19,561 nt of DNA from positions 1-19,561 of the forward strand of contig JAFGDP010000053.1 in assembly GCA_016932075.1 (NCBI GenBank), given 5' to 3'. The notes below the pieces were generated by a model, which saw nothing but the letters and a program-made list of their open reading frames with translations, was not told the DNA's origin and made no database searches. Shown here in pieces: positions 6,710 to 14,416 of this stretch; position 1 is the first letter of the stretch; each line of letters begins with the position of its first letter. This stretch comes from Chitinispirillaceae bacterium. Lineage in GTDB: Bacteria > Fibrobacterota > Chitinivibrionia > Chitinivibrionales > Chitinispirillaceae. Position numbers and translations under genes: made by a program.

Positions 6710-7576
6710 TCAATCAGGGATCCCTTTCTCCGCCTCAAGAAATTTCCTGAACGCCTGTTTCCACTGCGGCATGCTATTGATGCCGAGACTTTTCAGTGCC
6801 TGGTTTTCAAGCACGCTGCAGGCAGGACGCCTGGCAGGCCGGGGAAACTGGTCAGTGGTGCAGGGCTGCACCGGTACCCGCAGGCCTGCCGCCGCGATGA
6901 TCTCCTGTGCAAAATCATACCAGGTGCATGCCCCTTCGCTGGTGCAGTGAAAAATGCCGTAGCGGGGTATGGAAACAAGGCGAAGGACCTGTCGGCAGAC
7001 TGAAACGGTCCAGGTGGGGGTGCCGGACTGGTCATTCACCACAAGCAGCGGTTCTCCGGCTTGGGCATTTTTTTTTGCAGCGGCCCTGATTGCACGCACA
7101 AAATTGTTGCCGTAAAGCCCGTAGAGCCATGCAATGCGCACAATATAACACCGCGAGCAGTTTTTCCGGACAAGGAGCTCGCCTTCAAGCTTTGACCTGC
7201 CGTAAACCGTGGCCGGATTGGTCCGGTCGGTTTCAAGGTACGGGCTGTTTTTTTTGCCGTCAAACACATAGTCGGTGCTGATGTATACAAGCGGAATGCC
7301 CAGTTCTTCCGCTGCCCGGGCAAGGTTGCCTGCGCCGGTACCGTTGACTGCGAATGCGGTCTCTGCGTTGGTCTCGCACGCATCCACGGCCGTGTATGCG
7401 GCGCAGTTGATGATCAGTCCGGGGCGCAGCCGGTCAATGCACTCCCTGACGCTGTCCGGTTGCGTAATGTCTATCCCGGGAAGGTCCGCGCCCGTGACCT
7501 CATGACCTTCTTTTTTTGCCCGAATCATCATGTCGGTCCCGAGCATGCCGTTGCAGCCAATGATACAGAGTTTCAT
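6710..7576 (-). CDS. rfbD: dTDP-4-dehydrorhamnose reductase
   Basis: A 288-aa NADPH-dependent reductase for the last step of dTDP-L-rhamnose synthesis. Visible motifs are N-terminal 'GCNGMLG' (Rossmann), '[12 protein letters not shown]', 'STDYVFDG', the catalytic Y-x3-K in 'YGRSKLEGE', 'RIAWLYG' and '[13 protein letters not shown]' near the C-terminus, all characteristic of RfbD. Length is normal. ATG 7576 has AAGGA 8 nt upstream. It lies upstream of rfbB in the same direction. rfbA (thymidylyltransferase) and rfbC (epimerase) are not in the window and must be elsewhere if the pathway is complete. Confidence 0.95.
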   Translation of the reverse strand: MKLCIIGCNGMLGTDMMIRAKKEGHEVTGADLPGIDITQPDSVRECIDRLRPGLIINCAAYTAVDACETNAETAFAVNGTGAGNLARAAEELGIPLVYISTDYVFDGKKNSPYLETDRTNPATVYGRSKLEGELLVRKNCSRCYIVRIAWLYGLYGNNFVRAIRAAAKKNAQAGEPLLVVNDQSGTPTWTVSVCRQVLRLVSIPRYGIFHCTSEGACTWYDFAQEIIAAAGLRVPVQPCTTDQFPRPARRPACSVLENQALKSLGINSMPQWKQAFRKFLEAEKGIPD

Positions 7577-7699
7577 TATTCATATCCTTGAAAAAGTTCA
7601 GAATAAAACCAAAAAATATATCGGTGAGCAAAACAGTTCCCTGATTTTACGATGGCACGGCAACGATCCGTTGTTTTTATTACTATCTGAATTTTGCGC

Positions 7700-7793
7700 C
7701 GGTCACCCTTGGACAATGGCTCAGGAATCGGTGCGCCGCTCGGTCAGCGGTGCCCTCGATACATCTGCCTTACGGCAGACACTCGGTCACCGG
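7700..7793. repeat. hairpins and repeated CGGTCACC motif in the rfbD upstream region
   Basis: The roughly 600-bp stretch 7577-8183 contains no convincing gene. CCGCT (7736-7740) pairs with 7746-7750, and TCTGCC (7764-7769) pairs with 7774-7779. CGGTCACC occurs at 7700, 7784 and again at 7970. The paired hairpins recall the multi-hairpin elements, but their typical tail is absent. I found no confident rfbD promoter. Confidence 0.45.
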
Positions 7794-7960
7794 CAAATTG
7801 ATTATGAACAGAAATACATTTTTCGAGATCCGAAATAGTCTTTCGATATACCTGCCGCCCCTGTGGAGCTCGGGTTTCTTTTTCCGCCTTCTCGTTTCTG
7901 CGTAATGCCAATAAATGATTGTCCATGATGGAAAAATAGAGAGATCACGAATTCTTTTTC

Positions 7961-8030
7961 CGGTGACGTCGGTCACCGTATACCTCTCCAAGAGGAGAGG
8001 TCTGTCCCGCAGGGACAGGGTGAGGTCAAA
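7961..8030 (+). repeat. three-hairpin intergenic element, copy B
   Basis: CGGTGAC (7961-7967) pairs with 7972-7978. CCTCTCC (7983-7989) pairs with 7994-8000. CTGTCCC (8002-8008) pairs with GGGACAG (8012-8018) around loop GCA. The tail GGTGAGGTCAAA (8019-8030) equals that of copy A at 1040-1051. Stem sequences differ from copy A while the pairing is kept. Confidence 0.8.
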
Positions 8031-8089
8031 CACGAAACCAACAATTCTCCTAGGGCTTTCCTACTCCGACGCTAGCAACAATCCCTTTC

Positions 8090-8164
8090 AATTGCGGAAT
8101 GCGCCCTTGGACCCCGATTAATATCGGTACTCCGTGCAGGGATTGCGGAATTAAAAACCAAAAC
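8090..8164 (-). repeat. dispersed CCGCAAT-type repeat
   Basis: On the minus strand it reads TTTTGGTTTTTAATTCCGCAATCC, then (after a 32-bp middle) AAGGGCGCATTCCGCAATT, in separate blocks. The same order of blocks occurs on the plus strand at 13397-13454, where the last block is AAGGGCGCAATCCGCAATT. The middle contains the small hairpin CCGAT/ATCGG. It lies just past the 3' end of the LCP-fusion gene. Confidence 0.6.
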
Positions 8165-8183
8165 AAGAGGCTATTTGATGTTT

Positions 8184-9764
8184 TTAATTAACCTCTATTA
8201 TTGCCCTGCACTTTTCCAGGTCAGGCTCGTACACCAGCCTGCCCTTGATGCGCTGTTCCGTTACCGGCAGGTCAAGGTCTTTCTGTTTCATGGCGCCACT
8301 CGAGGAAAACCGCAGGTAAAAGTCCATGACCTCGGTCGCGGTGAAATTGCTTTCAATGAACGCGAGGATTTGCTGCGACGTGACGGTGGTAAGCACGATA
8401 CTCCTGTTCCGCAGGGCGTCAAACAGCGTGCGCAGGACCTGGCGCTGCCGCGCCTTTGCCTCTTCAGGAGAGGTGTAGGCGGGGGAGAGATAGGATGCAA
8501 GGTTCCTGCTGTCAAGCTTGTGCGTTCCGGGTTTCATCCGGAGCTGTGAAGAGGATTTCTCATCAATAGTTGCAAAGATCCCGCCGAGAATATCCGCTGT
8601 TTTCAGAACACTCTCTTTGGTGAAAACGGTATAGCGCGACAGGCGGATATTGAGCATCCGTTCGAGGAGCGAGTTGATAAACGAAGGACCGCCGTACAGG
8701 TACGCCTCGTCAAAGGTTTGAATGCCTTGCGCAAACTGCTCGACAAGGAGCCGGGGAGGAATATGTATGGTGTACACCACCCCTTTTTCAAAATGGGCGC
8801 TGACGATAAAAAACAGCGCCGGCGTGGAGCAGAACAGGAAATTGAGCGGCTGGCCCCGCACCATGACGTCCTTTTTTTCCTGTGAAAGCCGGGAAAACCG
8901 CTCGGATGCGCTCATGTCAGGGGCGAGCCGCGACGCCTGGATGGGCCTGCCGTCATGGTAAATGCTGGCGCTCTGGCCGGTGAGCAGGTTGATGGATTCG
9001 CTGCCGTCGATCCGTTCGAGCGTGAGCTGGCCGTCCATGCAATTGACAATGGTACGATCGGGCTGAATATCGCACAAAAAATCGGCGCCGCCGCCGGTCA
9101 GTGAAATAGTGGCGGCCGGGGTGAGAATCCGAACCGCTTCCTGTTTTCCGGCATAGGCGATTTTGTACCAGCATGCGCCTGTTTTCTGAAACAGTTCAAT
9201 GATCGTTTCACCCTCAGGGGAAACGGCCAGTTTGTCGAGCGAAAGCTCTGCAAATGCGTCAAGGTCGACCCGTGAAAACGAGCCGAGTGACACCTCTGCC
9301 TGGGAAGAGAGCTCGGTCTGGATCCGGTCTCCTTGGCTCAGGCTGATCCCCTCCTGCGCCGGTATGCTCCTGCCTTCACTGCTGGTAATGGTCACCTCGC
9401 CGTAATGGAATTCAAGACGCACGGAAACGGGCTGCAGGGTATTGGCCGGGCCCTGTTCCCTGGATCCCACCTGCAGCTCGCTGTTCTCATCGACAGCGCT
9501 CATGAGATTGAACTGGGAAAGGTCCGAGGTCGGCCGCACGCCTGCGACCCTGAGGATCTCAAAGTTGGTGGTCCCTTCAGGCACCCGGTACAGGCCCGGC
9601 CGCCGCACATCGCCGTTTACCGCGACTCTATAGGATTTTAATTGGAGGTATCTGCCGCCCGGACCAAACATGCCGGCGAGGGCAACTGCCTGCCAGATGA
9701 TGCCTGCGCACAAAAGCATATAGACCAGAAATACGGCGATACGCCGCTTTTTATGCTGGGCCAT
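8184..9764 (-). CDS. TM-SLBB-FecR-LCP-like fusion protein of the polysaccharide locus
   Basis: A 526-aa membrane-anchored extracytoplasmic protein. A single N-terminal helix (about 9-31) is followed by an SLBB-like segment (about 44-100, 'VNGDVRRPGLYRVPEG' then 'ILRVAGV'). A FecR-like beta-rich domain lies at about 115-270 ('SLSQGDRIQT', 'RILTPAATISLTGGGADF'). A C-terminal region (about 305-455) aligns by eye with LytR-CpsA-Psr proteins: 'HIPPR' (334-338) at the SIPRD position, 'EAYLYGGP' (353-360), 'ADILGGI' (390-396), 'GTHKLDSRNLASYL' and 'ARQRQVLRTLF'. LCP proteins move polyprenyl-linked polymers onto peptidoglycan or other acceptors. The usual RSD aspartates and the Asp of SIPRD are not visible, so catalysis is uncertain. 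ATG 9764 has AGAGGA 9 nt upstream. It is transcribed from its own promoter downstream of the kinase gene. An FecR/SLBB scaffold with an unrelated tail is the alternative. Confidence 0.75.
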   Translation of the reverse strand: MAQHKKRRIAVFLVYMLLCAGIIWQAVALAGMFGPGGRYLQLKSYRVAVNGDVRRPGLYRVPEGTTNFEILRVAGVRPTSDLSQFNLMSAVDENSELQVGSREQGPANTLQPVSVRLEFHYGEVTITSSEGRSIPAQEGISLSQGDRIQTELSSQAEVSLGSFSRVDLDAFAELSLDKLAVSPEGETIIELFQKTGACWYKIAYAGKQEAVRILTPAATISLTGGGADFLCDIQPDRTIVNCMDGQLTLERIDGSESINLLTGQSASIYHDGRPIQASRLAPDMSASERFSRLSQEKKDVMVRGQPLNFLFCSTPALFFIVSAHFEKGVVYTIHIPPRLLVEQFAQGIQTFDEAYLYGGPSFINSLLERMLNIRLSRYTVFTKESVLKTADILGGIFATIDEKSSSQLRMKPGTHKLDSRNLASYLSPAYTSPEEAKARQRQVLRTLFDALRNRSIVLTTVTSQQILAFIESNFTATEVMDFYLRFSSSGAMKQKDLDLPVTEQRIKGRLVYEPDLEKCRAIIEVN

Positions 9765-9816
9765 TTATGAAATTCCTCTGTGGTTCCTGCTTGGCTTCCT
9801 TATCTTGTTGCTCTCG

Positions 9817-9883
9817 CCTCACCTCATCACCCCGCCCTTTGGGCACCCCTCTTCCCCTCTCCATACGTGGAGAGGGGAAGAGG
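9817..9883 (-). repeat. two-hairpin intergenic element, copy C, within the leader of the LCP-fusion gene
   Basis: Minus strand: a perfect 15-bp stem (9869-9883 with 9848-9862, 6-nt loop), then a 4-bp stem GCCC/GGGC (9834-9844), then GGGGTGATGAGGTGAGG, similar to the GGTGAGGTC tail of copies A and B. It lies between the promoter at 9909-9937 and the start codon at 9764, so it should be transcribed in the mRNA leader. Confidence 0.75.
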
Positions 9884-9908
9884 CGAATGCGAAAAAACGA
9901 CTGTTTCT

Positions 9909-9937
9909 ATTATACCACGGTTAAAGGGTTTTATAAA
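9909..9937 (-). promoter_or_regulatory. promoter of the SLBB-FecR-LCP gene (extended -10)
   Basis: Minus strand: TTTATA (9932-9937, 4/6 to the -35 consensus), 17-bp spacer, perfect TATAAT (9909-9914) preceded by TGG, an extended -10 motif. Predicted start near 9902, giving a leader of about 137 nt that contains the two-hairpin element. Confidence 0.65.
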
Positions 9938-9984
9938 GGACAGGTTTTCCATTAACAACAGCAGGGGCGCAGAGCAACGCGCAC

Positions 9985-12948
9985 CTACCGGTTGCCGTTT
10001 GTCGTGCTGTCCGAACTGGTTGCGTCTTGCTTGATGGTGTCTGTTCCGGAAATTGCCGCAGGCCCGGCTTCAGGTTTCTGGTCCTGTTTTTTCATGATGG
10101 GAGCCGGTGTCTGGGCCGTTTTTACATGGTCCTTTTTTTCCCCTCCTGCAACGGCGCTGTCGCGCATAATTCCCGGGGGATCGGGGGCGGGAACCGTGGC
10201 CGACTCTTTATGGGGCATGGGTGAGGGGGAAACGCCTTGTTGTTCTGTCCCTCCGATTCCCAGATAGGTGATCCCCTCCTCCTGGACATTTGGCGCAGGA
10301 GCAGGCCGCAATGAAAGCCAGAGCTCGGTCCCGGTAAGACTGAGAAAAAGCACAAGCAGGAGCCAGAAGCCCTTTTTCCGTGCCAGGTGCGCGCTGAACC
10401 TTCCAAGGGCGGCACTATGGCGCGGAAGGCTGTATCTGAGCGCTTTGCCGCTGTTTTTGACCCGGTTTTCCAAAGCCAGTCCCAGGGTGCGCCAGGAGAA
10501 TTTTTTGTGCGTTTCATCGTCATAGCTGTATTTGGAATAGGAGTAGTAGCCGTAGTAACCATAGTAGTACGGATAATAGGCGCGCGACGGGGACACGCCG
10601 TTGAATATGCCGCCCAGCACATGGCACCCGATGCGGCTGAGCTGGTGTATTGCCTGCTTTGCCGCCTTAAGCGGCGTCCACATGGTGCGAAGGATAAATA
10701 TGCATGCGTCCATTTTCGGCGCCATGGTAAGCGTATCGCTTACCGGAAGGAGCGCAGGGGAATCGAAAATAATAATATCGGCCCGATGCCGCAGTTCCTT
10801 GATGAGCAGATCAAACCGGTAGGTGCCAAGCAGCTCGGCAGGGTTGTGCGGCCGTTCGCCTGAGGTAATGAGCTTCAATTCATCATACACGCTGTTTTGC
10901 ATGATCTCATCGACGGTTTTGGTTCCAAGGAGAAAATCGGTGAGACCGCCTTTGTTTGAAATGGAAAAAAGGGTATGCATCTGGGACCGCCGCAGGTCTG
11001 CGTCGATAAGGATCACTTTTTTCCCGTCAAGCGCAAAGGTGATGGCAAGGTTTGCGGCCAGCGTGGTTTTCCCTTCGCCTTTTACCGCGCTGCACACCAT
11101 GAAGGTATGGCTGTTATAGACAGCCGCCAGATGCTTGAGGTTAGCGCGTAAGGCCCGAAATGGCTCTAGTATGGTTTTTGTAAGGTCTGCCGATCGTTGT
11201 ATGAGTGCCTTGTTCGTCTCAATGAGCGGTACAATGCCAAGCAGGGGCAGATTGAGCCCTTTTTCAACATCAGTCGGGTCTTTTACGCTCTGGTCAATGT
11301 ATTCAAACAGGAATGCGAGCGCAATGCCGAGAATGAGCCCGATAAGAAGTCCGATGATAATTGACACCGGCTTGACGCTCGGTTCAGCAATGACGGGCAG
11401 TTCCGCGAGTTCGAGTATTTTGATGTCGGTTTCCTGGGATTCACGCCTTATTTTTGTCTCCTCATATTTCGTCTTGAGCATTCGAAGGGTCTGGAGGAGC
11501 GATTCGGTCTGTCGCTGCAGGAACGCGTATTTCTGTTCAATCGAAGGGAGCTTGAGCAGCTCGGTGTTGAGTTTTTCAATTACCTGCTCCAGGGCGATCC
11601 GCTTGGCATCGAGCGCGGAACGCTCGATGGTGAGATTGATAAAAGACTGAACAAGGTCCTGCCTGATCGGGTTTTTGACCAGGGTGCGCGATGCAGCCTC
11701 GGTCATGCTGTCAACAGCGGCGCTTTTGAGCTTTTCGATCTGCTGTCTGATCATTTTTACCTTATAGTGCTCAGGGCTGTTCTCTGCGGACAGCGTATTG
11801 TATTCAAGCTCAAGCTGTGCCAGCCGGTCCTTGATAGGGTCATTAAAGGTAATGGACTGGACAATGGTGAGCTCCTGCTTGGTGATCTGGGAGTTGTGCG
11901 AGGCGAGCCGCTCCCTGGCCTCGACCAGGCCGAGCTGGGTTTTTTGCAGCTCGATCTCCATGTCGGTAAGCTTGGACATGGTCAGGCTGGTTTCATCCGA
12001 GAGCTGCACCATGTGGTGCTCTTCCTTGAATTCACGGAGCGCGCTCTCTTTTTCGTCAAGTTCTTTCTGGAGCTTTTTTATGGGTTGCTCGAACTTGTAG
12101 AGCAATCGGGTAATCTCCTGTGAATTGACGTCGAGCCGGTAGTCGATATAGGTTTTGCACAGCTCGTTAAGCACGTCCCGCGCCACCTCGGCTTTTCTGT
12201 GCTTGTAGGAAAGCTCGATAATATCGTTTTTTTCCCGGTTGGTCTGTCCCTGCGAAATGGTGAGGTTCCCCCGTATGCTCTCCACCCTTGCCTTTCCGCC
12301 CAGATTGTCAGAAACAATGTTCAGGACCGTATTTGACCTGAGCAGCTCCAGGTGCGTGTTGAACGCCTTTTCCCGGTCGCCTGAGTAGTGGAACATCTGG
12401 TCGCCGATAATCTGCTTCTCCTCCGGTTTGAACAGGAGCCGGGCATGTGCTGAAAAGAATTTGTCCCCTCTGAGATATTGGAACACGGAAAACAGCGTGA
12501 AAACAAGTGTGATAGCAATGACCGTATTTCTTCGGCGCAGAATAACGCCGATGTACCGGAACAGGTCGAACTCCACCTCCTCCTCGTCCTCTTTCTGTCT
12601 TGAGATATGAGGGGCCTGTGGAGCATGCGGGGGGAAAGAGGATGCGCTGCCCTGCCGGCTGTGCATGGCCTCCGATGCATAAGCTGGTTCGCGGTCAGGG
12701 TGGAAGGTTGCCGAAAAAGCTTCGGATGCATGACGCGGCTTGTTTTCACGGGCCGCTGAAGGCGGTTTTTCAATTTCAGGATTTGACTCTGAAGGTGCCG
12801 TTACAGGGGGCTCATTTGCATAAACCGGTTCTGGTCCTCTGTTCTCACTTGTTGGTCTGGTCGGCTCATCGGGCTGCACCTGCCTTTTTGCAGCCTCCTC
12901 ATTGAGCTTGCGTACAATATCGCCGAGACTGAATTTTTTCGGTTTCAT
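9985..12948 (-). CDS. Wzz-type polysaccharide co-polymerase / BY-kinase fusion with C-terminal membrane extension
   Basis: A 987-aa inner-membrane protein controlling polysaccharide chain length and export through autophosphorylation cycles. Residues 1 to about 125 are Pro/charged and disordered, with 'PVYANEPP' and 'PAYASEAM'. TM1 is at about 141-159. A long periplasmic coiled-coil region (about 165-525) follows, and TM2 is at about 528-550. The kinase has Walker A 'GEGKTTLA' (624-631), Walker A' 'VILIDADLRR' (645-654), Walker B 'IIIFDSPALLPVSD' (725-738) and 'SGERPHNPAELL' (696-707). A cluster of 12 tyrosines lies at 791-809. Such clusters usually end BY-kinases. Here about 180 residues follow, with a third helix (about 860-878) and a Pro/Ala/Lys-rich tail of about 107 residues, probably outside the cytoplasm. 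The start at ATG 12948 has a weak ribosome binding site. A promoter lies at 13083-13111. The family call is firm; the tail is unexplained. Confidence 0.92.
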   Translation of the reverse strand: MKPKKFSLGDIVRKLNEEAAKRQVQPDEPTRPTSENRGPEPVYANEPPVTAPSESNPEIEKPPSAARENKPRHASEAFSATFHPDREPAYASEAMHSRQGSASSFPPHAPQAPHISRQKEDEEEVEFDLFRYIGVILRRRNTVIAITLVFTLFSVFQYLRGDKFFSAHARLLFKPEEKQIIGDQMFHYSGDREKAFNTHLELLRSNTVLNIVSDNLGGKARVESIRGNLTISQGQTNREKNDIIELSYKHRKAEVARDVLNELCKTYIDYRLDVNSQEITRLLYKFEQPIKKLQKELDEKESALREFKEEHHMVQLSDETSLTMSKLTDMEIELQKTQLGLVEARERLASHNSQITKQELTIVQSITFNDPIKDRLAQLELEYNTLSAENSPEHYKVKMIRQQIEKLKSAAVDSMTEAASRTLVKNPIRQDLVQSFINLTIERSALDAKRIALEQVIEKLNTELLKLPSIEQKYAFLQRQTESLLQTLRMLKTKYEETKIRRESQETDIKILELAELPVIAEPSVKPVSIIIGLLIGLILGIALAFLFEYIDQSVKDPTDVEKGLNLPLLGIVPLIETNKALIQRSADLTKTILEPFRALRANLKHLAAVYNSHTFMVCSAVKGEGKTTLAANLAITFALDGKKVILIDADLRRSQMHTLFSISNKGGLTDFLLGTKTVDEIMQNSVYDELKLITSGERPHNPAELLGTYRFDLLIKELRHRADIIIFDSPALLPVSDTLTMAPKMDACIFILRTMWTPLKAAKQAIHQLSRIGCHVLGGIFNGVSPSRAYYPYYYGYYGYYSYSKYSYDDETHKKFSWRTLGLALENRVKNSGKALRYSLPRHSAALGRFSAHLARKKGFWLLLVLFLSLTGTELWLSLRPAPAPNVQEEGITYLGIGGTEQQGVSPSPMPHKESATVPAPDPPGIMRDSAVAGGEKKDHVKTAQTPAPIMKKQDQKPEAGPAAISGTDTIKQDATSSDSTTNGNR

Positions 12949-13082
12949 GACATGCTTGCTATTCGCGTGTCAGGGTTATGTCATAGTGTCGGCGCACGTG
13001 GGGTGCGTTGAACCGATTCCCTGCATAACTCACTGGTTTGCTTCCGTTTTTATTGCCGGCAACCATGGCTGTCTATTAAGAC

Positions 13083-13111
13083 ATTATAGTATTCAGGTTA
13101 CGGTGATTCAA
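13083..13111 (-). promoter_or_regulatory. promoter of the Wzz/BY-kinase gene
   Basis: Minus strand: TTGAAT (13106-13111), 17-bp spacer, perfect TATAAT (13083-13088). The predicted start near 13075 gives a leader of about 125 nt before ATG 12948. I see no known riboswitch in that leader. It makes the kinase gene at least partly independent of the ExeA/Wza genes upstream. Confidence 0.7.
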
Positions 13112-13212
13112 GAAAACCGGACCTGGCCTTCGCGGGCCCTAAGTTGCTGCGGTAACGCCTGTTAAAATTTGGCAATACAGGGAAATTGTTCCGGCGACTC
13201 TGCCTCCCAATT

Positions 13213-13260
13213 CCCCCCGATAGGGGGGCGCTGACCCGCAGGGTCAGGGGGGGTCGTAAA
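13213..13260 (+). repeat. two-hairpin intergenic element, copy D
   Basis: CCCCCC (13213-13218) pairs with GGGGGG (13223-13228). CTGACCC (13231-13237) pairs with GGGTCAG (13241-13247) around loop GCA. The tail is GGGGGGTCGTAAA. The second stem is the same as in copy B except for a compensatory T-A to A-T change, with the same GCA loop. It sits upstream of the kinase promoter. Confidence 0.75.
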
Positions 13261-13332
13261 CAGATCCCAGGATCCAAACAGGCACTCAAATATTTCAACG
13301 ATCCTGATAGCGATACTGACAACGATGTTTAC

Positions 13333-13456
13333 ATTCAGCAATCCGCAATGCTTCGGCAGGCTCAGCACAAGTCCGCAATTGAAGAATAGCCTTGGATTTT
13401 GGTTTTTTAAATCCGAAATCCTTGCCCGGTAATCGAAGGGCGCAATCCGCAATTAG
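13333..13456 (+). repeat. cluster of dispersed CCGCAAT repeats and a REP-like segment
   Basis: CATTCAGCAATCCGCAATGC, then TTCGGCAGGCTCAGCACAAG, then TCCGCAATTGAAGAATAGCC, then the block 13397-13454 that matches 8090-8164 inverted. It fills the end of the 12949-13457 gap up to the 3' end of the ATPase gene. Apart from this, element D and the kinase promoter, I see nothing else in that gap. Confidence 0.6.
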
Positions 13457-13457
13457 A

Positions 13458-14303
13458 TCATCCCTGCTTTTCAATGTCCTCGAGGATTACCTGTATATCT
13501 TCCCGTGATATCTGTGCCAGGTCGTGGGCAAAGCCGTAATTAAGGACCAGCTTGCAGAGCCGGTTGATCTCGCGGGGAACGCCTCCTGAACTCCTGAATA
13601 TGAGCTCATAGCCAAGGGTGGTGAACAGGGTGTTCATATCGTGGCCGGCAACCCTGAGCCGGTGCTGGATGTATTTGACGGTTCCGTTGTAGTCTAGATT
13701 GTTCAAGTGGAAACGGAGAAAGATGCGCTGGTCAACCTGGCGCATACGTTTCACCTTTTCGCGCAGCTCAGGCTGGCCGACGAAAAAAATAGTAAGAAAA
13801 TTCTCCGACCGCGACGAGATATTCGTAAGATTTTTTATCTCATCGATCACGGTGTCGCCGATCTGCTGGGCCTCGTCGAATAGGATGACCAGGTGTTTTT
13901 TCTCCTCGTAAAAGAGCGTTTCAAGCCGCTTTTTAAAGAGCTGCATGAGTTGGTATTTGTCATTGCGCTGGGGCGTTTCAACGGCGGCGTTTTTATGGCC
14001 GGAACCGGAATCAAGACGCGTGACCGTGTCGAAGAGCAGGTCCATAAAGGAAAAGTTGGAGTTTTCAAAGTCAACGGTTGCAAACTGCTGGGAAGGCAAA
14101 GAGCCGATGAGCACGTGCTTGGTGATTGTTTTTCCCGAGCCGATCTCGCCGGTCAGGAGCCCCATGTTCATGTTCCGGTCATTCACCACATAGAGCATGC
14201 GGTCGAGCGCTTCGCGGTGGTCCTCGCTCTCGAAAAAAAAACGGGTGTCGCAGAGTTCTTCAAACGGCTTTTCCCTGAGGTGCCAGTGGTCGAGGTAGCT
14301 CAT
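13458..14303 (-). CDS. ExeA/GspA-type AAA ATPase (XrtA/PEP-CTERM-associated ATPase-like)
   Basis: A 281-aa P-loop ATPase. The N-terminus 'LREKPFEELCDTRFFFES' matches the ExeA family's 'tekPF...r.ff.s' opening. Walker A is 'GEIGSGKT' (52-59), Walker B 'LVILFDEAQ' (138-146), sensor 'FFVGQPEL' (173-180), and the C-terminal 'GVPREINRLC' (241-250) is diagnostic of ExeA-like proteins. Similar ATPases without the peptidoglycan-binding extension sit in exosortase-type exopolysaccharide loci beside Wzz, BY-kinase and Wza genes, as here. No exosortase is present in this window. It probably energises assembly of the export apparatus at the inner membrane; the role is inferred. ATG 14303 has AAGGA 11 nt upstream. 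The gap to the upstream wza-like gene is 113 nt and the two are probably co-transcribed. Confidence 0.88.
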   Translation of the reverse strand: MSYLDHWHLREKPFEELCDTRFFFESEDHREALDRMLYVVNDRNMNMGLLTGEIGSGKTITKHVLIGSLPSQQFATVDFENSNFSFMDLLFDTVTRLDSGSGHKNAAVETPQRNDKYQLMQLFKKRLETLFYEEKKHLVILFDEAQQIGDTVIDEIKNLTNISSRSENFLTIFFVGQPELREKVKRMRQVDQRIFLRFHLNNLDYNGTVKYIQHRLRVAGHDMNTLFTTLGYELIFRSSGGVPREINRLCKLVLNYGFAHDLAQISREDIQVILEDIEKQG

Positions 14304-14416
14304 GAAATTTTTTCCTTATCCAACAGAACTGCATTTATATACCGGAAACGGTTTTGCCAGATTTCGACGAGTCGACCCGGGCGGTTTATAGCAGGGTCTG
14401 CACCTTATGCATTCGG

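Noticed and set aside
6589..6738. 50-residue N-terminal extension of RfbB
   Set aside because: The extension is unrelated to RfbB proteins, overlaps the end of rfbD, and the family N-terminus [14 protein letters not shown] begins at 6588.
7577..8183. Short open frames in the rfbD/LCP-fusion gap
   Set aside because: They run through repeats and hairpins, have no ribosome binding site and no recognisable protein features.
12949..13075. Riboswitch (for example c-di-GMP) in the leader of the BY-kinase gene
   Set aside because: A GCAAACC stretch is present, but the other conserved parts of a GEMM element are not visible.
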